From Sphingomonas sp. Leaf9 (GTDB lineage: Bacteria; Pseudomonadota; Alphaproteobacteria; Sphingomonadales; Sphingomonadaceae): DNA of 64,000 bases. The notes beneath the pieces are model-generated. The model did not search any database and had not been told where the DNA came from. It was given only the letters and a program-made list of their open reading frames with translations. Below, in pieces: positions 38,234 through 47,511 of this stretch (positions are counted from its first letter, which is position 1; every line of letters starts with the position of its first letter). The position numbers and the translations under genes are program-made. Location of the stretch: contig NZ_LMKC01000001.1 of assembly GCF_001421355.1 (NCBI RefSeq), forward strand, positions 1 to 64,000, written 5' to 3'.

Positions 38234-38260
38234 GCCCCTCGCATCTCCGCACGTTTCCGG

Positions 38261-38288
38261 CGGCGTCCATCCAAACGGATGGGCGCCG
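38261..38288 (+). terminator. terminator-like hairpin after icd
   Basis: CGGCGTCCATCC and GGATGGGCGCCG pair over 12 bp (one G-U) around an AAAC loop, 27 bp past the icd stop. The T run after it is short. Confidence 0.65.
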
Positions 38289-38339
38289 TTGGTACGTTAG
38301 CGGTTGCTGCATCCGTGCCGCGTCCGCAACAATGGCCCC

Positions 38340-40115
38340 ATGCCATTGCCGATTGATTCGACGCCGTTCAGCGATTCGCTGGTCATCCTGGGGGCCGCGG
38401 GCCTCGTCATTCCCGCCTTTGCCCGGTTTCGCGTCAACCCGGTGATCGGGTTCATCCTGGTCGGAGTGCTGGTCGGTCCGTTCGGCCTGGGCGCATTGGT
38501 CGACCGGGCGCCGTGGCTGTTCCACATCACGATCACCGACCGCCATTCGATCGAACCCTTTGCCGAATTCGGCATCGTGCTGCTGCTGTTTTCGATCGGG
38601 CTCGAACTGTCGTTCAAGCGGCTCTGGGCGATGCGGCGACAGGTGTTCGGGCTGGGTGCCGCCGAACTCTTCGGGTCGGCGCTGCTGATCGGCATTGCCT
38701 TGATGGTGCTGGGACAGGCGACCGCCGGCGCGATCGGGCTGGGCCTTGCGCTCGCGCTGTCCTCGACCGCGCTGGTGCTGCCGATGGCGGGCACCACCGG
38801 CCCGGTCGGCCGCCCTGCCTTCTCGATGCTGCTGTTCGAGGACCTGGCGCTGGTCCCGATCATCTTCGCCTTGGGCGCGCTGGCCCCGACCGCGACCGAC
38901 GAGGGCTGGGCCGGGCTCGCCAACACGCTGATGTGGGGCGCGCTCAGCGTCGTCGGCCTCTACGCTGCCGGTCGCCTGTTCCTGCCGCGCCTGTTTGCGC
39001 AGGCGGCACGGACCAAGAGCCCCGAACTGTTCCTGTCGGCCAGCCTGCTGGTCGTGATCGTCGCCAGCCTGGTCACCACCGCCGCCGGCCTCTCGCCGAT
39101 CGTCGGCGCGCTGCTCGCCGGGCTGTTGATCGCCGAAACCGAATATCACAGCGAGGTCGAGGTCATCACCGCCCCGTTCAAGGGGCTGGCGCTCGGCGTG
39201 TTCCTGATCACCGTCGGCATGAGCCTCGACCTCGGGACCATCGTCGACAACTGGCCCGAATTGCTGGGTGCGATCGCCGGGGTGGTGGTGCTGAAGGCGG
39301 CGGTGACGGGTGGCCTGCTCTGGTTCAACGGCGTGCGGCCGGGCACCGCGACCGAAACCGGCCTGCTGATGTCCAGCCCGTCCGAAACCACGCTGATCGT
39401 GCTGACCGCCGCAACGCAGGCGCAGCTGATCCAGCCCTCGACCGCCGCCTTCTGGCAAACGGTCACCGCGATCGGGCTGACCATCACGCCGCTGCTGGCA
39501 ACGCTGGGCAAACGCGCGTCGCGGCGGATCGAACACCGCGTCGGATCACCCGAGGAGGCACCGGTCGATACCGCGGCGGGGCGCGTCGTCATCATCGGCT
39601 TCGGCCGGGTCGGGCGCCTGGTTGCCGAGATGCTCAAGACCCATGGCAAGCCCTATATCGCGGTCGATTCGGATATCGATAACGTGGCGACGGCCCGTGC
39701 GGAGGGGCATCCGATCCTGTTCGGCGACGTTTCGCGTTCCGAACTGGTCGACCGGCTCGACCTTGGCCGGGCGTCCGCACTGGTGCTGACGATGGACGAT
39801 CCGGTGCTGACCGTGCGCCTGACCCGCCGCGTCCGGGGATGGGTGCCGAACCTCACCATCCTTGCCCGCGCCCGCGACGCGACCCACGCCGCCGAACTTT
39901 ATGCCGCCGGGGTCAGCGACGCGGTGCCCGAAACGCTCGAAAGCTCGCTGCAATTGTCGGAAGCGGTGCTGGTCGACCTGGGCGTTGCGATGGGGCCGGT
40001 GATCGCATCGATCCACGAAAAGCGCGACGAACTGCGCCAGACGATCCGCGAACAGGCCGATCTGGAGCGCGAACCCCGCATCCGCCGCCTGCGCCGGATC
40101 GACGACCCGGTATAG
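38340..40115 (+). CDS. CPA2-type cation:proton antiporter (KefB/KefC-like, 591 aa)
   Basis: An inner-membrane monovalent cation/proton antiporter. About twelve hydrophobic segments (residues 15-385) include FIPAF-type VIPAFARFRVNPVIGFILVG and GIVLLLFSIGLELS. A cytoplasmic RCK/TrkA-N domain starts at about 410 with VVIIGFGRVGRLVAEML and an acidic VDSD that binds NAD(H). There is no obvious TrkA-C domain. ATG at 38340 is preferred to 38304 since it gives a normal CPA2 N-terminus. K+ efflux is the likely role, but Na+ cannot be excluded. It may balance Kdp uptake. Confidence 0.9.
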   Translation: MPLPIDSTPFSDSLVILGAAGLVIPAFARFRVNPVIGFILVGVLVGPFGLGALVDRAPWLFHITITDRHSIEPFAEFGIVLLLFSIGLELSFKRLWAMRRQVFGLGAAELFGSALLIGIALMVLGQATAGAIGLGLALALSSTALVLPMAGTTGPVGRPAFSMLLFEDLALVPIIFALGALAPTATDEGWAGLANTLMWGALSVVGLYAAGRLFLPRLFAQAARTKSPELFLSASLLVVIVASLVTTAAGLSPIVGALLAGLLIAETEYHSEVEVITAPFKGLALGVFLITVGMSLDLGTIVDNWPELLGAIAGVVVLKAAVTGGLLWFNGVRPGTATETGLLMSSPSETTLIVLTAATQAQLIQPSTAAFWQTVTAIGLTITPLLATLGKRASRRIEHRVGSPEEAPVDTAAGRVVIIGFGRVGRLVAEMLKTHGKPYIAVDSDIDNVATARAEGHPILFGDVSRSELVDRLDLGRASALVLTMDDPVLTVRLTRRVRGWVPNLTILARARDATHAAELYAAGVSDAVPETLESSLQLSEAVLVDLGVAMGPVIASIHEKRDELRQTIREQADLEREPRIRRLRRIDDPV

Positions 40116-40135
40116 CGGCGGCGTGCGGCGCGTCG

Positions 40136-40867
40136 CTAAAAAGCGAAGCGTGCCCGGCCCAGAATTCGGTCGCCGCTATGCCGCCGGTCGCCGATCGGCG
40201 CGACCGCGCGGTCGTCGGTCAGGTCGGTCCCCACATAATCGATCGCCAGCGTCAGCGGCCCCGTCACATGTTCGACCCCCAACCGCCAGTCGACATAGGT
40301 TCCGCCGGGCCGCAGCCGATCCGCCCGCGCCGCGTCGTCCACCGCGCCCGACGATCGCCCGACGCCGCCGATCAGCGTAAACGGCGTCATCGGCAACCCC
40401 GCCACGGCCTGTGCCGACAGATACAGGTTGCTACCGCCGATCGCCCGCTGCGGCGGGGCGTAGAGCGCCCCGGCAGTCAGTTCGACCGAACCCAGCGTAT
40501 AGCGGGCATCGCCCCCGAACTCCGCATAATCCATGCCCCGCGCCGCACCGGCAAAGACATGGCCGATCGCCCGCCCGCGCAGGGCGAACGGCCCGACATC
40601 GCCGCCGATCGCCGCGCCCAGATCGGCCACCGCATCGGCCCCGTCGTGCCGTACCGATCCGCGCAGCGCCGCGACCCGTGCGTCGAGATCGACCATGCCC
40701 AGCGTCAGCGCGGCATCGCCAGACACCGACGCCCGCCCCTCGCTCCAGCTCAACCCGCGTCGCCGCTCGTCGGTGGTCGCTTCGACCCCGACCGAGGGTA
40801 AGGATTGCGCCTGCGCCGCTGCCGTCACCAGCAGCGATGCGACGCCGAATGCGATCCGTCCGATCAT
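40136..40867 (-). CDS. second TorF-like putative porin (243 aa)
   Basis: The signal peptide MIGRIAFGVASLLVTAAAQA is cut before QSLPSVG. The mature protein begins with TDERRRGLSWSEGRASVSG, which aligns with the SDYRFRGVSQSD region of the product of 4868-5725. The later segment ALYAPPQRAIGGSNLYLSAQ matches that protein's AAYAPKQQAIGK. It ends in Phe (ILGRARFAF), as outer-membrane barrels do. It is shorter than its paralogue. The ATG overlaps the stop of the upstream secreted protein (ATGA). The role is unknown. Confidence 0.75.
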   Translation of the reverse strand: MIGRIAFGVASLLVTAAAQAQSLPSVGVEATTDERRRGLSWSEGRASVSGDAALTLGMVDLDARVAALRGSVRHDGADAVADLGAAIGGDVGPFALRGRAIGHVFAGAARGMDYAEFGGDARYTLGSVELTAGALYAPPQRAIGGSNLYLSAQAVAGLPMTPFTLIGGVGRSSGAVDDAARADRLRPGGTYVDWRLGVEHVTGPLTLAIDYVGTDLTDDRAVAPIGDRRHSGDRILGRARFAF

Positions 40868-41310
40868 CCTGCCTGCGTCGTCCCATGCATCCGGTCGATT
40901 TCGGCATGCAGTACCGGGTGATCTTCCTGCGCCAACTGCACCAGCCGCGCCTGCAGCACCGCGTCCCGACGCGCGACCTCCTGGGCGATCGCCGCCTTCT
41001 GCGCGCTGCACCATCCGGGACGACTACCCTCGATCGCCGCATCATGGGTGAAGGACCGCGCCAGCGTCGATCCCGACGCATGCCGCGCCTGTCGTTCGAC
41101 AACCAGTCCAGCGCGCCACACGCAGCGCAGCGTCGACGGACGCCCACCGGCACCGACCGTTCCGACCTGCTGATGGGTCACCCGCACATCGGCGGTGTAA
41201 TCCGACTGCACGGTGCCGCTGCGATGATCGACGCGCATGCTGTGCGCCATACCGCCGTCCGGCGCCGCGATCGCCGCGCCCAGCAACAGCCCGACCATTC
41301 CGACCATCAT
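40864..41310 (-). CDS. secreted protein of unknown function (148 aa)
   Basis: Not recognised. It begins with a short hydrophobic export signal (MMVGMVGLLLGAAIAA) and has two cysteines (LRCVW and GWCSA) that could form a disulfide. The C-terminal part is helical and Ala/Gln/Glu-rich (KAAIAQEVARRDAVLQARL). The stop overlaps the start of the TorF-like gene by 4 bp, so the two are probably made together and may function together at the outer membrane. Confidence 0.65.
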   Translation of the reverse strand: MMVGMVGLLLGAAIAAPDGGMAHSMRVDHRSGTVQSDYTADVRVTHQQVGTVGAGGRPSTLRCVWRAGLVVERQARHASGSTLARSFTHDAAIEGSRPGWCSAQKAAIAQEVARRDAVLQARLVQLAQEDHPVLHAEIDRMHGTTQAG

Positions 41311-41456
41311 CCCTTCTCTCCTTCATCCTGCTGCGGACGGCCCCGCCCCATATTGGCCGGTGACCGTGTGGACGTTCGTCCGATCCGTACATAACCGATC
41401 ACGGCGGGGCGGCGTTCCGCAATCCGCGGCGGCAACGCTTTGTAACGAAATGAAAA

Positions 41457-41485
41457 CGCCGTCCGGAGGCATCCCCCGGACGGCG
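41457..41485 (-). terminator. intrinsic terminator of the SWIB gene
   Basis: CGCCGTCCGG (41457-41466) and CCGGACGGCG (41476-41485) form a perfect 10-bp stem, and on the minus strand it is followed by TTTTCATTTC. It begins 40 bp past the SWIB stop. Confidence 0.85.
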
Positions 41486-41524
41486 CTTTCGCGAACGGAC
41501 GGTGCCGGTACCGGCACCCGTCGG

Positions 41525-41797
41525 TTACTTCATGTGCGCGCTCAGCAGCTTGTTCATTTCGAACATCGAGCACGACTTCTTGCCGAACAGCTTTTCCAGC
41601 GTTTCGTCCGCCAGGATTTCGCGCTTGTCCTTCGGGTTCTGCAGGTCGTGCTTCTTGATATATTCCCACATCTTGCTGACGACTTCGCTGCGGGGCAGCG
41701 GGTCGGATCCGGTGATCTTCGCCAGATCGGCCGACGGCGTCACCGGCTTCGCGATTCCGCCCCGGGCGCCGCCGGTCGTCGTGGTTTCCTTGGCCAT
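41525..41797 (-). CDS. SWIB/MDM2 domain protein (90 aa)
   Basis: A stand-alone SWIB domain. After an N-terminal linker containing a TTTGGARGG run, the domain covers about residues 20-88, with LAKITGSDPLPRSEVVSKMW, EYIKKHDLQNPKDKREILAD and LFGKKSCSMFEMNKLLSAHM. The fold is best known from eukaryotic chromatin remodellers, and single-domain bacterial forms occur in chlamydiae and alphaproteobacteria. A link to DNA topology has been proposed for chlamydial proteins, but the function here is unknown. The gene is monocistronic. Confidence 0.92.
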   Translation of the reverse strand: MAKETTTTGGARGGIAKPVTPSADLAKITGSDPLPRSEVVSKMWEYIKKHDLQNPKDKREILADETLEKLFGKKSCSMFEMNKLLSAHMK

Positions 41798-41956
41798 AAT
41801 ATTCCTCCTAGTCCCCCTGCGAACCGCGCTTCTTCAGCGCGGCAGGTCGATGGTTATGCAAGGTTCCGAACCGCTTGTCGCGGGGGAATTGCGACGAAAC
41901 GTACCGTCAATCCCACGAAATTCCCCCGTCGACCGCGCTTTTCGGCCGCGATCGGC

Positions 41957-44620
41957 TCAGAACCCGAACCGCGCGCGCACGCCGTAGAAACGCGGCATGG
42001 CGGGATAGACGCCGTAGGTGCCGGTCTGTTCCGGGATCGCGAAGCCCGAAATGTTGTAATATTGGTTCGTGATATTCTCGACGAAGAATTCCAGCTGCTT
42101 GCGGCGATCGTCGGTCGCGAGACCGATCTTGCCGTTGAGCAGCGGATAGCCGTCGTTGCCGACCGTCGTCCGGCCCGTCCCGTCGCGCACGATCGACACA
42201 TCGCTGTTATACCGCATGTCGACGTGGAACAGCATATTGAGATTGTCGGTCAGGCGCGGGGTCCAGGTCGCTGCAACCGTCACGACATTGCGCGGCTGGT
42301 TCAGGAACTGGCGGCCATTCTGGTTCTGCAGCGGCGTGCCGGTGAAATCATTGCCGGCATCATAGGATGCGTTGAGCAGCGTGTAGCCCAGGCGGAAGCT
42401 CAGCTCGCGGATCGGCTGGATCAGCGATTCGATCTCGACGCCCTTTGCGGTCGACTTGGGCACGTTCTGCACGACGAAGCTGTTGCCGGCGAAGATCAGC
42501 GACTGCAGCCCCTTGAACTTCTGGTAGAAGAACGCCGCGTTGAACGAGAATTGCCGCGTCACGCTGGTCTTGAAGCCCAGTTCGTAGCTGTCGACCGTCT
42601 CCGCCCCGAATTCCAGATCGGTCGCCTGCGCGCCGTCCCCGCCCAGCACCGTCGTGTTGAAGCTCGCCTGGTCGAGGTTATAGCCGCCCGACTTGAACCC
42701 GCGATCATAGCTTGCATAGGTCAGGATGTCGGGGGTCAGCTTGTAGGCGAGCTTCGCGGTACCGGTCAGGCGGCTTTCCGACCGCTTGTGGCTGTAATTG
42801 CCGTTGAACTCGCTCGACACCGCCGGATTGCAGCTGAGCAGGAACAGGTTCTGGAACAGCGCCGGGCTCGCCTGGCGGATCAGGTTGCGATAGGTCACCG
42901 CGCGCGGATCGTTGCCGAGGAAGAAGCCGCACGCCGCCGGATTGCTGTTGATCGACGCCGCCAGCTCCTTGCGCTCGTAATTATAGCGCAGGCCCAGCGT
43001 CAGCGAGAGCTTGTCGTTGAAATTGATGATGTTGTGCGTGAACAGCGCAAAGGCGTTGGTATCGACCTGGAAATCGTCGTTATTGTTGCCCTGTCCGGCG
43101 ACGTTCGGCGTCAGCGGGGTGTTCAGATAGTTGAACAGCGCCGATCCGGGCGGGGCCGCCGCCTGCAACTGCGGGCTCTGTGCATAGAGCAGCTGCCCGA
43201 ACAGCGGCACGGTGCCGGTCGGCAGTGCCGCGCCACCGCGCAGCGACGTCACCAGCTGGGTAAAGGTCGGCACGTTGAAGCTGCCGAAGAACTGCGCCTG
43301 CCGCCCGATACCGCCCGCCGACGGCGGCGCACCGAGCACCCCGGCCAGCAGCGTGTCGACATAGCGATTGGCGTCGTTGCCCAACCGCACTGTGTCGCGC
43401 AGCTTCAGCTGTTCGTTCAGGTAGAAGCCGCCGACGAGGAAATCGAGCTTCCCGTCGAACAGCTGCCCCTGCAACCGCAATTCCTGCGTGATATCGCGCA
43501 GCGACGACTTGTAGCCCTCGCGATAGGCGCGATCGATGCCCGAGTAATCGATGTCCTGGTTCCGCAGCACGCGGAAGTCGCGATAGGCGCTGATCGAGGT
43601 GAGCTTCAGGTCGCCGATATCGGCGTTCATCTCGCCCGACACGCCCCAGTCGCGCACCGCTTCCTTGTAATCGCGGTTGGGCGAGGCGGCCATTTTCCGC
43701 TCGGACGGCGCGCCGGTATAGATGCCGGTACGCCCCTGCTGCGCCGCGATCGCCTGGATCGCCGCCGCCGTCTGTCCGCGGGTGCCGCTGACCACGCCGC
43801 AGCATTGCTCGTCGGTCTTGTAGTAATCACCGATCAGGCGGAAGCTGAATGCGGACGTGTCGTACAGCGCCTGGCCGCGGACGTACCAGCGGTTGATGTC
43901 GTTGAACGCGCGGTCTGAATTGACGTCCTCGATATACCCGTCGCGCTTGCGGTATCCGCCGTCGAGGCGCAGCGCGAGCTGTTCGCTGACCGGCCCGGTC
44001 AACGCGCCCTTCAATTCATACGCGTTGAAATTGCCGTATTCGCCCTCGACATAACCGCCCAGATCGAATTTCGGCATCGCGGTCGTCACCGACAGCGCAC
44101 CGGCCGAGGTGTTGCGGCCAAACAGCGTCCCCTGCGGCCCGCGCAGCACCTCCACGCGCTCGACCTCGGGCAGCTCGGCGATGGCGATGCCCGCGCGCGA
44201 GCGGAACACGCCATCGATGAACACGCCGACTGCCGGTTCGAAGCCGGGATTGTCGCCCGCCGTGCCGACGCCGCGAATCGACAGCGAGGTCGCGGTCGCC
44301 GACGACTGGCCGGTCGTCGTCTGGAGCGAGGGCGCCAGCTGTTCGAGGCCGCGAATATCGCGCACGCCGGCATCGTCCAGCAGCTGTGCGTTCACCGCCG
44401 TCACCGCGATCGGCACGTCCTGAATCGGTTCGGCGCGGCGGTTGGCGGTCACGATGATCTCGTTCCCCCAGTCGTCGTCGGCCTGTGCCGTAGCGTCACC
44501 CGGCGCGGCCGGCGCGGTGGGCGAAGCGGCGGGCGCGGACGGCGTGGTCTGCGCCCATGCCGGGACGGCGCCGGCGACCATCGACAGGGCGGTCGCGGTC
44601 AGCAGGTGGAACTTCTTCAT
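41957..44620 (-). CDS. TonB-dependent receptor (887 aa)
   Basis: An outer-membrane uptake receptor. The signal peptide (LTATALSMVAGAVPAWAQ) and an Ala/Pro/Thr linker lead to EIIVTANRRAEPIQDVPIAV, which holds the TonB-box-like segment. The plug contains VERVEVLRGPQGTLFGRNTS, and the barrel carries long extracellular loops, some Asn/Gln-rich, and ends RARFGF. It stands alone and diverges from folE. The plug style (IxGVGTAGDNPGFEP) is common among sphingomonad receptors of unknown substrate. Confidence 0.93.
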   Translation of the reverse strand: MKKFHLLTATALSMVAGAVPAWAQTTPSAPAASPTAPAAPGDATAQADDDWGNEIIVTANRRAEPIQDVPIAVTAVNAQLLDDAGVRDIRGLEQLAPSLQTTTGQSSATATSLSIRGVGTAGDNPGFEPAVGVFIDGVFRSRAGIAIAELPEVERVEVLRGPQGTLFGRNTSAGALSVTTAMPKFDLGGYVEGEYGNFNAYELKGALTGPVSEQLALRLDGGYRKRDGYIEDVNSDRAFNDINRWYVRGQALYDTSAFSFRLIGDYYKTDEQCCGVVSGTRGQTAAAIQAIAAQQGRTGIYTGAPSERKMAASPNRDYKEAVRDWGVSGEMNADIGDLKLTSISAYRDFRVLRNQDIDYSGIDRAYREGYKSSLRDITQELRLQGQLFDGKLDFLVGGFYLNEQLKLRDTVRLGNDANRYVDTLLAGVLGAPPSAGGIGRQAQFFGSFNVPTFTQLVTSLRGGAALPTGTVPLFGQLLYAQSPQLQAAAPPGSALFNYLNTPLTPNVAGQGNNNDDFQVDTNAFALFTHNIINFNDKLSLTLGLRYNYERKELAASINSNPAACGFFLGNDPRAVTYRNLIRQASPALFQNLFLLSCNPAVSSEFNGNYSHKRSESRLTGTAKLAYKLTPDILTYASYDRGFKSGGYNLDQASFNTTVLGGDGAQATDLEFGAETVDSYELGFKTSVTRQFSFNAAFFYQKFKGLQSLIFAGNSFVVQNVPKSTAKGVEIESLIQPIRELSFRLGYTLLNASYDAGNDFTGTPLQNQNGRQFLNQPRNVVTVAATWTPRLTDNLNMLFHVDMRYNSDVSIVRDGTGRTTVGNDGYPLLNGKIGLATDDRRKQLEFFVENITNQYYNISGFAIPEQTGTYGVYPAMPRFYGVRARFGF

Positions 44621-44823
44621 GGCATCCCCTCTTCCTCAGCTGCCGATATGGTCCGGCTATGCATGTTGCATTTGGTGACGAAGCATCTATCCCGCGTCAA
44701 CGGGCAACCTGCATCAACGGCACGCTTTCATCGGCGAACGGGTATGGAAGCCACAGTCGCCGCACCACAGGGGATCGCCCCCGCTGCCACTGTTGAGTCG
44801 AAGATCGGGAATGGAACGATACC
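44621..44823. promoter_or_regulatory. divergent region TonB receptor / folE
   Basis: This region separates two divergent starts. A small inverted repeat, ATGCA-tgt-TGCAT (44659-44671), lies 39 bp before the receptor start and could be an operator. No convincing promoter hexamers were found. Confidence 0.3.
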
Positions 44824-45447
44824 ATGTGTGACGCGAACGACGACAGCGACGCCTGCGAACTGCTGGGCCCCGCGCCCAAGATTCCGGTACCCGACGATGT
44901 GGTGGAGGCGATCCGCACGCTGCTGCGCTGGACCGGCGACGACCCGACCCGCGAGGGATTGCGCGACACGCCGCTGCGCGTCGCACGCGCCTGGCGCGAA
45001 TATACGCAGGGCTATGCCGAGGACCCCGCGCAACATCTGGGTCGCGTGTTCGAAGAAGTCGGCGGCTATGACGAGATCGTGCTGCTGCGCGACATTCCGT
45101 TTCAGTCGCACTGCGAACATCACATGGCCCCGATCATCGGCAAGGCGCATATCGCCTATCTGCCCAAGGACCATGTCGTCGGTATTTCGAAGCTCGCCCG
45201 CGTCCTCCACGGCTATGCCCGGCGATTGCAGGTGCAGGAACGGCTGACCGCCGAGGTCGCCGACTGTATCTGGAACGGCCTGCGCCCGCGTGGCGTCGCG
45301 GTGGTGATCGAGGCGACGCATGGCTGCATGACGTCGCGCGGGGTCCGCACGCCCGGCGTGACCATGACGACCAGCCGGATGATGGGCGTGTTCCGCGAGG
45401 ACGAGCGCAGTCGCAAGGAAGTGTTGTCGCTGATCGCACGCGGATGA
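44824..45447 (+). CDS. folE: GTP cyclohydrolase I (207 aa)
   Basis: Converts GTP to 7,8-dihydroneopterin triphosphate, the first step of folate synthesis. Zinc-binding and catalytic segments are visible: [20 protein letters not shown] and [15 protein letters not shown], plus [20 protein letters not shown]. The N-terminal 20 residues are a variable extension containing Cys. It is followed 35 bp later by a lipoprotein gene in the same direction. Confidence 0.97.
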   Translation: MCDANDDSDACELLGPAPKIPVPDDVVEAIRTLLRWTGDDPTREGLRDTPLRVARAWREYTQGYAEDPAQHLGRVFEEVGGYDEIVLLRDIPFQSHCEHHMAPIIGKAHIAYLPKDHVVGISKLARVLHGYARRLQVQERLTAEVADCIWNGLRPRGVAVVIEATHGCMTSRGVRTPGVTMTTSRMMGVFREDERSRKEVLSLIARG

Positions 45448-45482
45448 CGGAACGGCGGCGCGATGCGGGACGTTGCAACGCC

Positions 45483-46031
45483 ATGATCCGCACCCTCGCC
45501 TGCCTCCTCGCCGCAGCGGCGGTGACCGCCTGCTCCGCCGAGCCCCCCGCCGCCGCCAATGCGGCCGATCCCGCCCGCCTTGTCGGGTCGGTCGGCGGTG
45601 CCGCGCCGGCATCGACCCCGCAGCCGGCGGCGGCAAAGGGCCTGCCCGAACCGACCGAGCCACATGCGGCGCCTGAATTGCAGCCGATGGTCTATGCCGA
45701 TTTCAAGGACAAGGACCTGCTGGGGTCGGGCTGTTCGTTCCGCACCGTCCCGCGCGGCCCCGTGCTGCTGCTAGTCCGCGACCAGGGCGACGGCCTCGTC
45801 AAGTTCGACAAGCGCCTGCGCCGGATCACCGCCGCGACGCCGGGGCGCGAGGCGATCCAGAATGGCGGCATCCTTGCCGGCGATAAGGTGGCGTTCACCG
45901 TCGACCGTCCCGCCGCCAATGCCGACCCCGCATCCGATTCGACCCGCCAATGGCCCGCCACGCTGACGATGCGCACGCCCGATGGCGGCGAACGCATCTA
46001 TCGCGGCGGCCGGTGGGAATGTGGCAGCTGA
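45483..46031 (+). CDS. putative lipoprotein of unknown function (182 aa)
   Basis: The lipobox is visible in LAAAAVTACSAEPP, giving a lipid-modified Cys near residue 17. An Ala/Pro linker precedes a compact domain containing VYADFKDKDLLGSGCSFRTV and ILAGDKVAFTVDRPAAN. The longest open frame starts at 45444 and overlaps folE, but ATG at 45483 gives a clean lipoprotein signal. The family is not recognised. It may be anchored to the inner or outer membrane. Confidence 0.75.
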   Translation: MIRTLACLLAAAAVTACSAEPPAAANAADPARLVGSVGGAAPASTPQPAAAKGLPEPTEPHAAPELQPMVYADFKDKDLLGSGCSFRTVPRGPVLLLVRDQGDGLVKFDKRLRRITAATPGREAIQNGGILAGDKVAFTVDRPAANADPASDSTRQWPATLTMRTPDGGERIYRGGRWECGS

Positions 46032-46077
46032 TCGACCGGATTGCGTCGCGGCCACGGGCATTCTACAGCGTGCGCGT

Positions 46078-46154
46078 GGCCTCGTAGCTCAGCTGGACAG
46101 AGCGCCGCTTTCCTAAAGCGGGCGTCGGGGGTTCGAGTCCCTCCGAGGCCACCA
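46078..46154 (+). tRNA. tRNA-Arg (anticodon CCT)
   Basis: A full cloverleaf is visible. The acceptor stem is GGCCTCG / CGAGGCC, the D-arm has AGCTCAGCTGGACAGAGC, the anticodon stem is CCGCT / AGCGG around the loop TTCCTAA (anticodon CCT), and the T-arm is GGGGGTTCGAGTCCCTC. The discriminator is A and the CCA end is encoded. It reads AGG codons. No integrase or att duplication is seen beside it. Confidence 0.96.
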
Positions 46155-46261
46155 GTTTCCCGAAGCGATGGGGTGCGTTGGCACCACGCCCATTCCCCTG
46201 ACCCAATCCGTTCGCTTCGAGCTTGTCGAGAACCGAGCGGATCAGATTGGCTGAAAAGCCA

Positions 46262-46690
46262 CTAATTCGCCCGCTCCGGCGGCACGATGGGCAGCGGCAG
46301 CGGTGCGATCGGCACGCCTTCCTCGACCAGCGCCTTCGCCTCCTCGCGGGTCGCCTGCCCGTGGATCGGCGCATGATCGGCGTCGCCGACATGCATCGCC
46401 CGCGCCCGATCGGCGAAGGCACGGCCGACCCATTCGCTGCCCGACAATGCCGCCTGCTGCGCCTTCGCCAATGCCGCCAGCGCGGCCTTCATCGCCTCGG
46501 GCGGCGGTCCCGCCGGCCGGTCGCCCTTGGCCGCGATGTTCGGGGCCATCACCGCCTTGTCGATCCGCGCGTCGTCGCACATCGGACAGCGGATCAGCGA
46601 CCGTTCGCGCTGGTCGGCATAGGCATCGCTCGATGCGAACCATGCCTCGAACACATGCGCGTTGCCGCAGCGCAGGTCGAACACGATCAT
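46262..46690 (-). CDS. DUF1178 family protein (142 aa)
   Basis: The start MIVFDLRCGNAHVFEAWFAS followed by a CPMC pair (LIRCPMCDDARIDKAVMAP) is characteristic of DUF1178, a small alphaproteobacterial and betaproteobacterial family probably binding zinc. The C-terminal half contains HVGDADHAPIHGQATREEAK. No function is established. The start overlaps the stop of the amidohydrolase gene (ATGA), and the long upstream frame to 46831 is rejected. Confidence 0.88.
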   Translation of the reverse strand: MIVFDLRCGNAHVFEAWFASSDAYADQRERSLIRCPMCDDARIDKAVMAPNIAAKGDRPAGPPPEAMKAALAALAKAQQAALSGSEWVGRAFADRARAMHVGDADHAPIHGQATREEAKALVEEGVPIAPLPLPIVPPERAN

Positions 46691-47511
46691 CCGACGATGT
46701 CGACCGGCGGGATCGGGCGACGATGGTCGAGCACCGGCACCCGCGCCCGCACCGCCGCGACCTGATCCGGGTCGATCTCGACCATGCCGATCCCCGCCGC
46801 CTCGCCCATGTCGAGCAGCACCTTGCCCCATGGATCGATCACCAACGAATGGCCAAAGGTCGCGCGGCCATCGGCATGGACCCCGGTCTGCGCCGCCGCG
46901 ACGACGAAGGCCCCCGCCTCGATCGCCCGCGCGCGCAGCAAGATGTGCCAGTGCGCCTGCCCCGTCGGCACGGTGAAGGCCGCAGGCACCGACAGGATCG
47001 TCGCGCCCGCATCGCTCATCGCGCGGAACAGGTCGGCAAAGCGCAGGTCGTAGCAGATCGACAGTCCCATCGCCCCCGCCGGCGTCGCGACAACACAGGC
47101 ACGCTCGCCCGGCGCATAGCTGGCCGACTCACGCCAGCTTTCGCCGCTGGGCAACGTCACGTCGAACAGGTGCAGCTTGTCATAGGTCGCGCGGACCGTG
47201 CCACTGTCGTCGATCACATAGCCGCGATTGGCCAACCGGCCATCATCGCGCCGGATCGCCAGCGACCCCAGATGGACCCAGATGCCCGCCCGCGCCGCCG
47301 CATCGCACGACGCCCGCAGCACCCGATCGCCAGCTTCGGTCGTAATCGACGCGGCGGCACGCGCGCGGTCGCGATCGATCAGCCCGGACATTTCGGGCGT
47401 GAACAGCATTGCCGCACCACCCGCGCCCGCCCGCTCGATCGCGTCCACCAGCACCGCGGCATTGGCATCTGGATCGATGCCGGCGGTCATCTGGAGCAGG
47501 GCAAGCTTCAT
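46687..47511 (-). CDS. carbon-nitrogen hydrolase (nitrilase superfamily, 274 aa)
   Basis: A cytoplasmic amidohydrolase. The Glu-Lys-Cys triad is visible: Glu in LFTPEMSGLI, Lys in TYDKLHLFDV and Cys in LSICYDLRFADLFRAM. The Nit1/Nit2-like architecture (deaminated glutathione or omega-amide hydrolysis) fits best, and the neighbouring glutaredoxin gene would agree with a glutathione link. The exact substrate is inference. It overlaps the glutaredoxin stop and the DUF1178 start by 4 bp each. Confidence 0.92.
   Translation of the reverse strand: MKLALLQMTAGIDPDANAAVLVDAIERAGAGGAAMLFTPEMSGLIDRDRARAAASITTEAGDRVLRASCDAAARAGIWVHLGSLAIRRDDGRLANRGYVIDDSGTVRATYDKLHLFDVTLPSGESWRESASYAPGERACVVATPAGAMGLSICYDLRFADLFRAMSDAGATILSVPAAFTVPTGQAHWHILLRARAIEAGAFVVAAAQTGVHADGRATFGHSLVIDPWGKVLLDMGEAAGIGMVEIDPDQVAAVRARVPVLDHRRPIPPVDIVG

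Noticed and set aside
45444..45482. longer start for the lipoprotein
   Set aside because: It would place 13 basic residues ahead of the lipoprotein signal; ATG 45483 gives a proper signal and lipobox.
46078..46261. tRNA-Arg as an integration site for a mobile element
   Set aside because: No integrase, no repeat of the tRNA 3' end and no atypical genes follow. The next genes are DUF1178 and amidohydrolase core genes.
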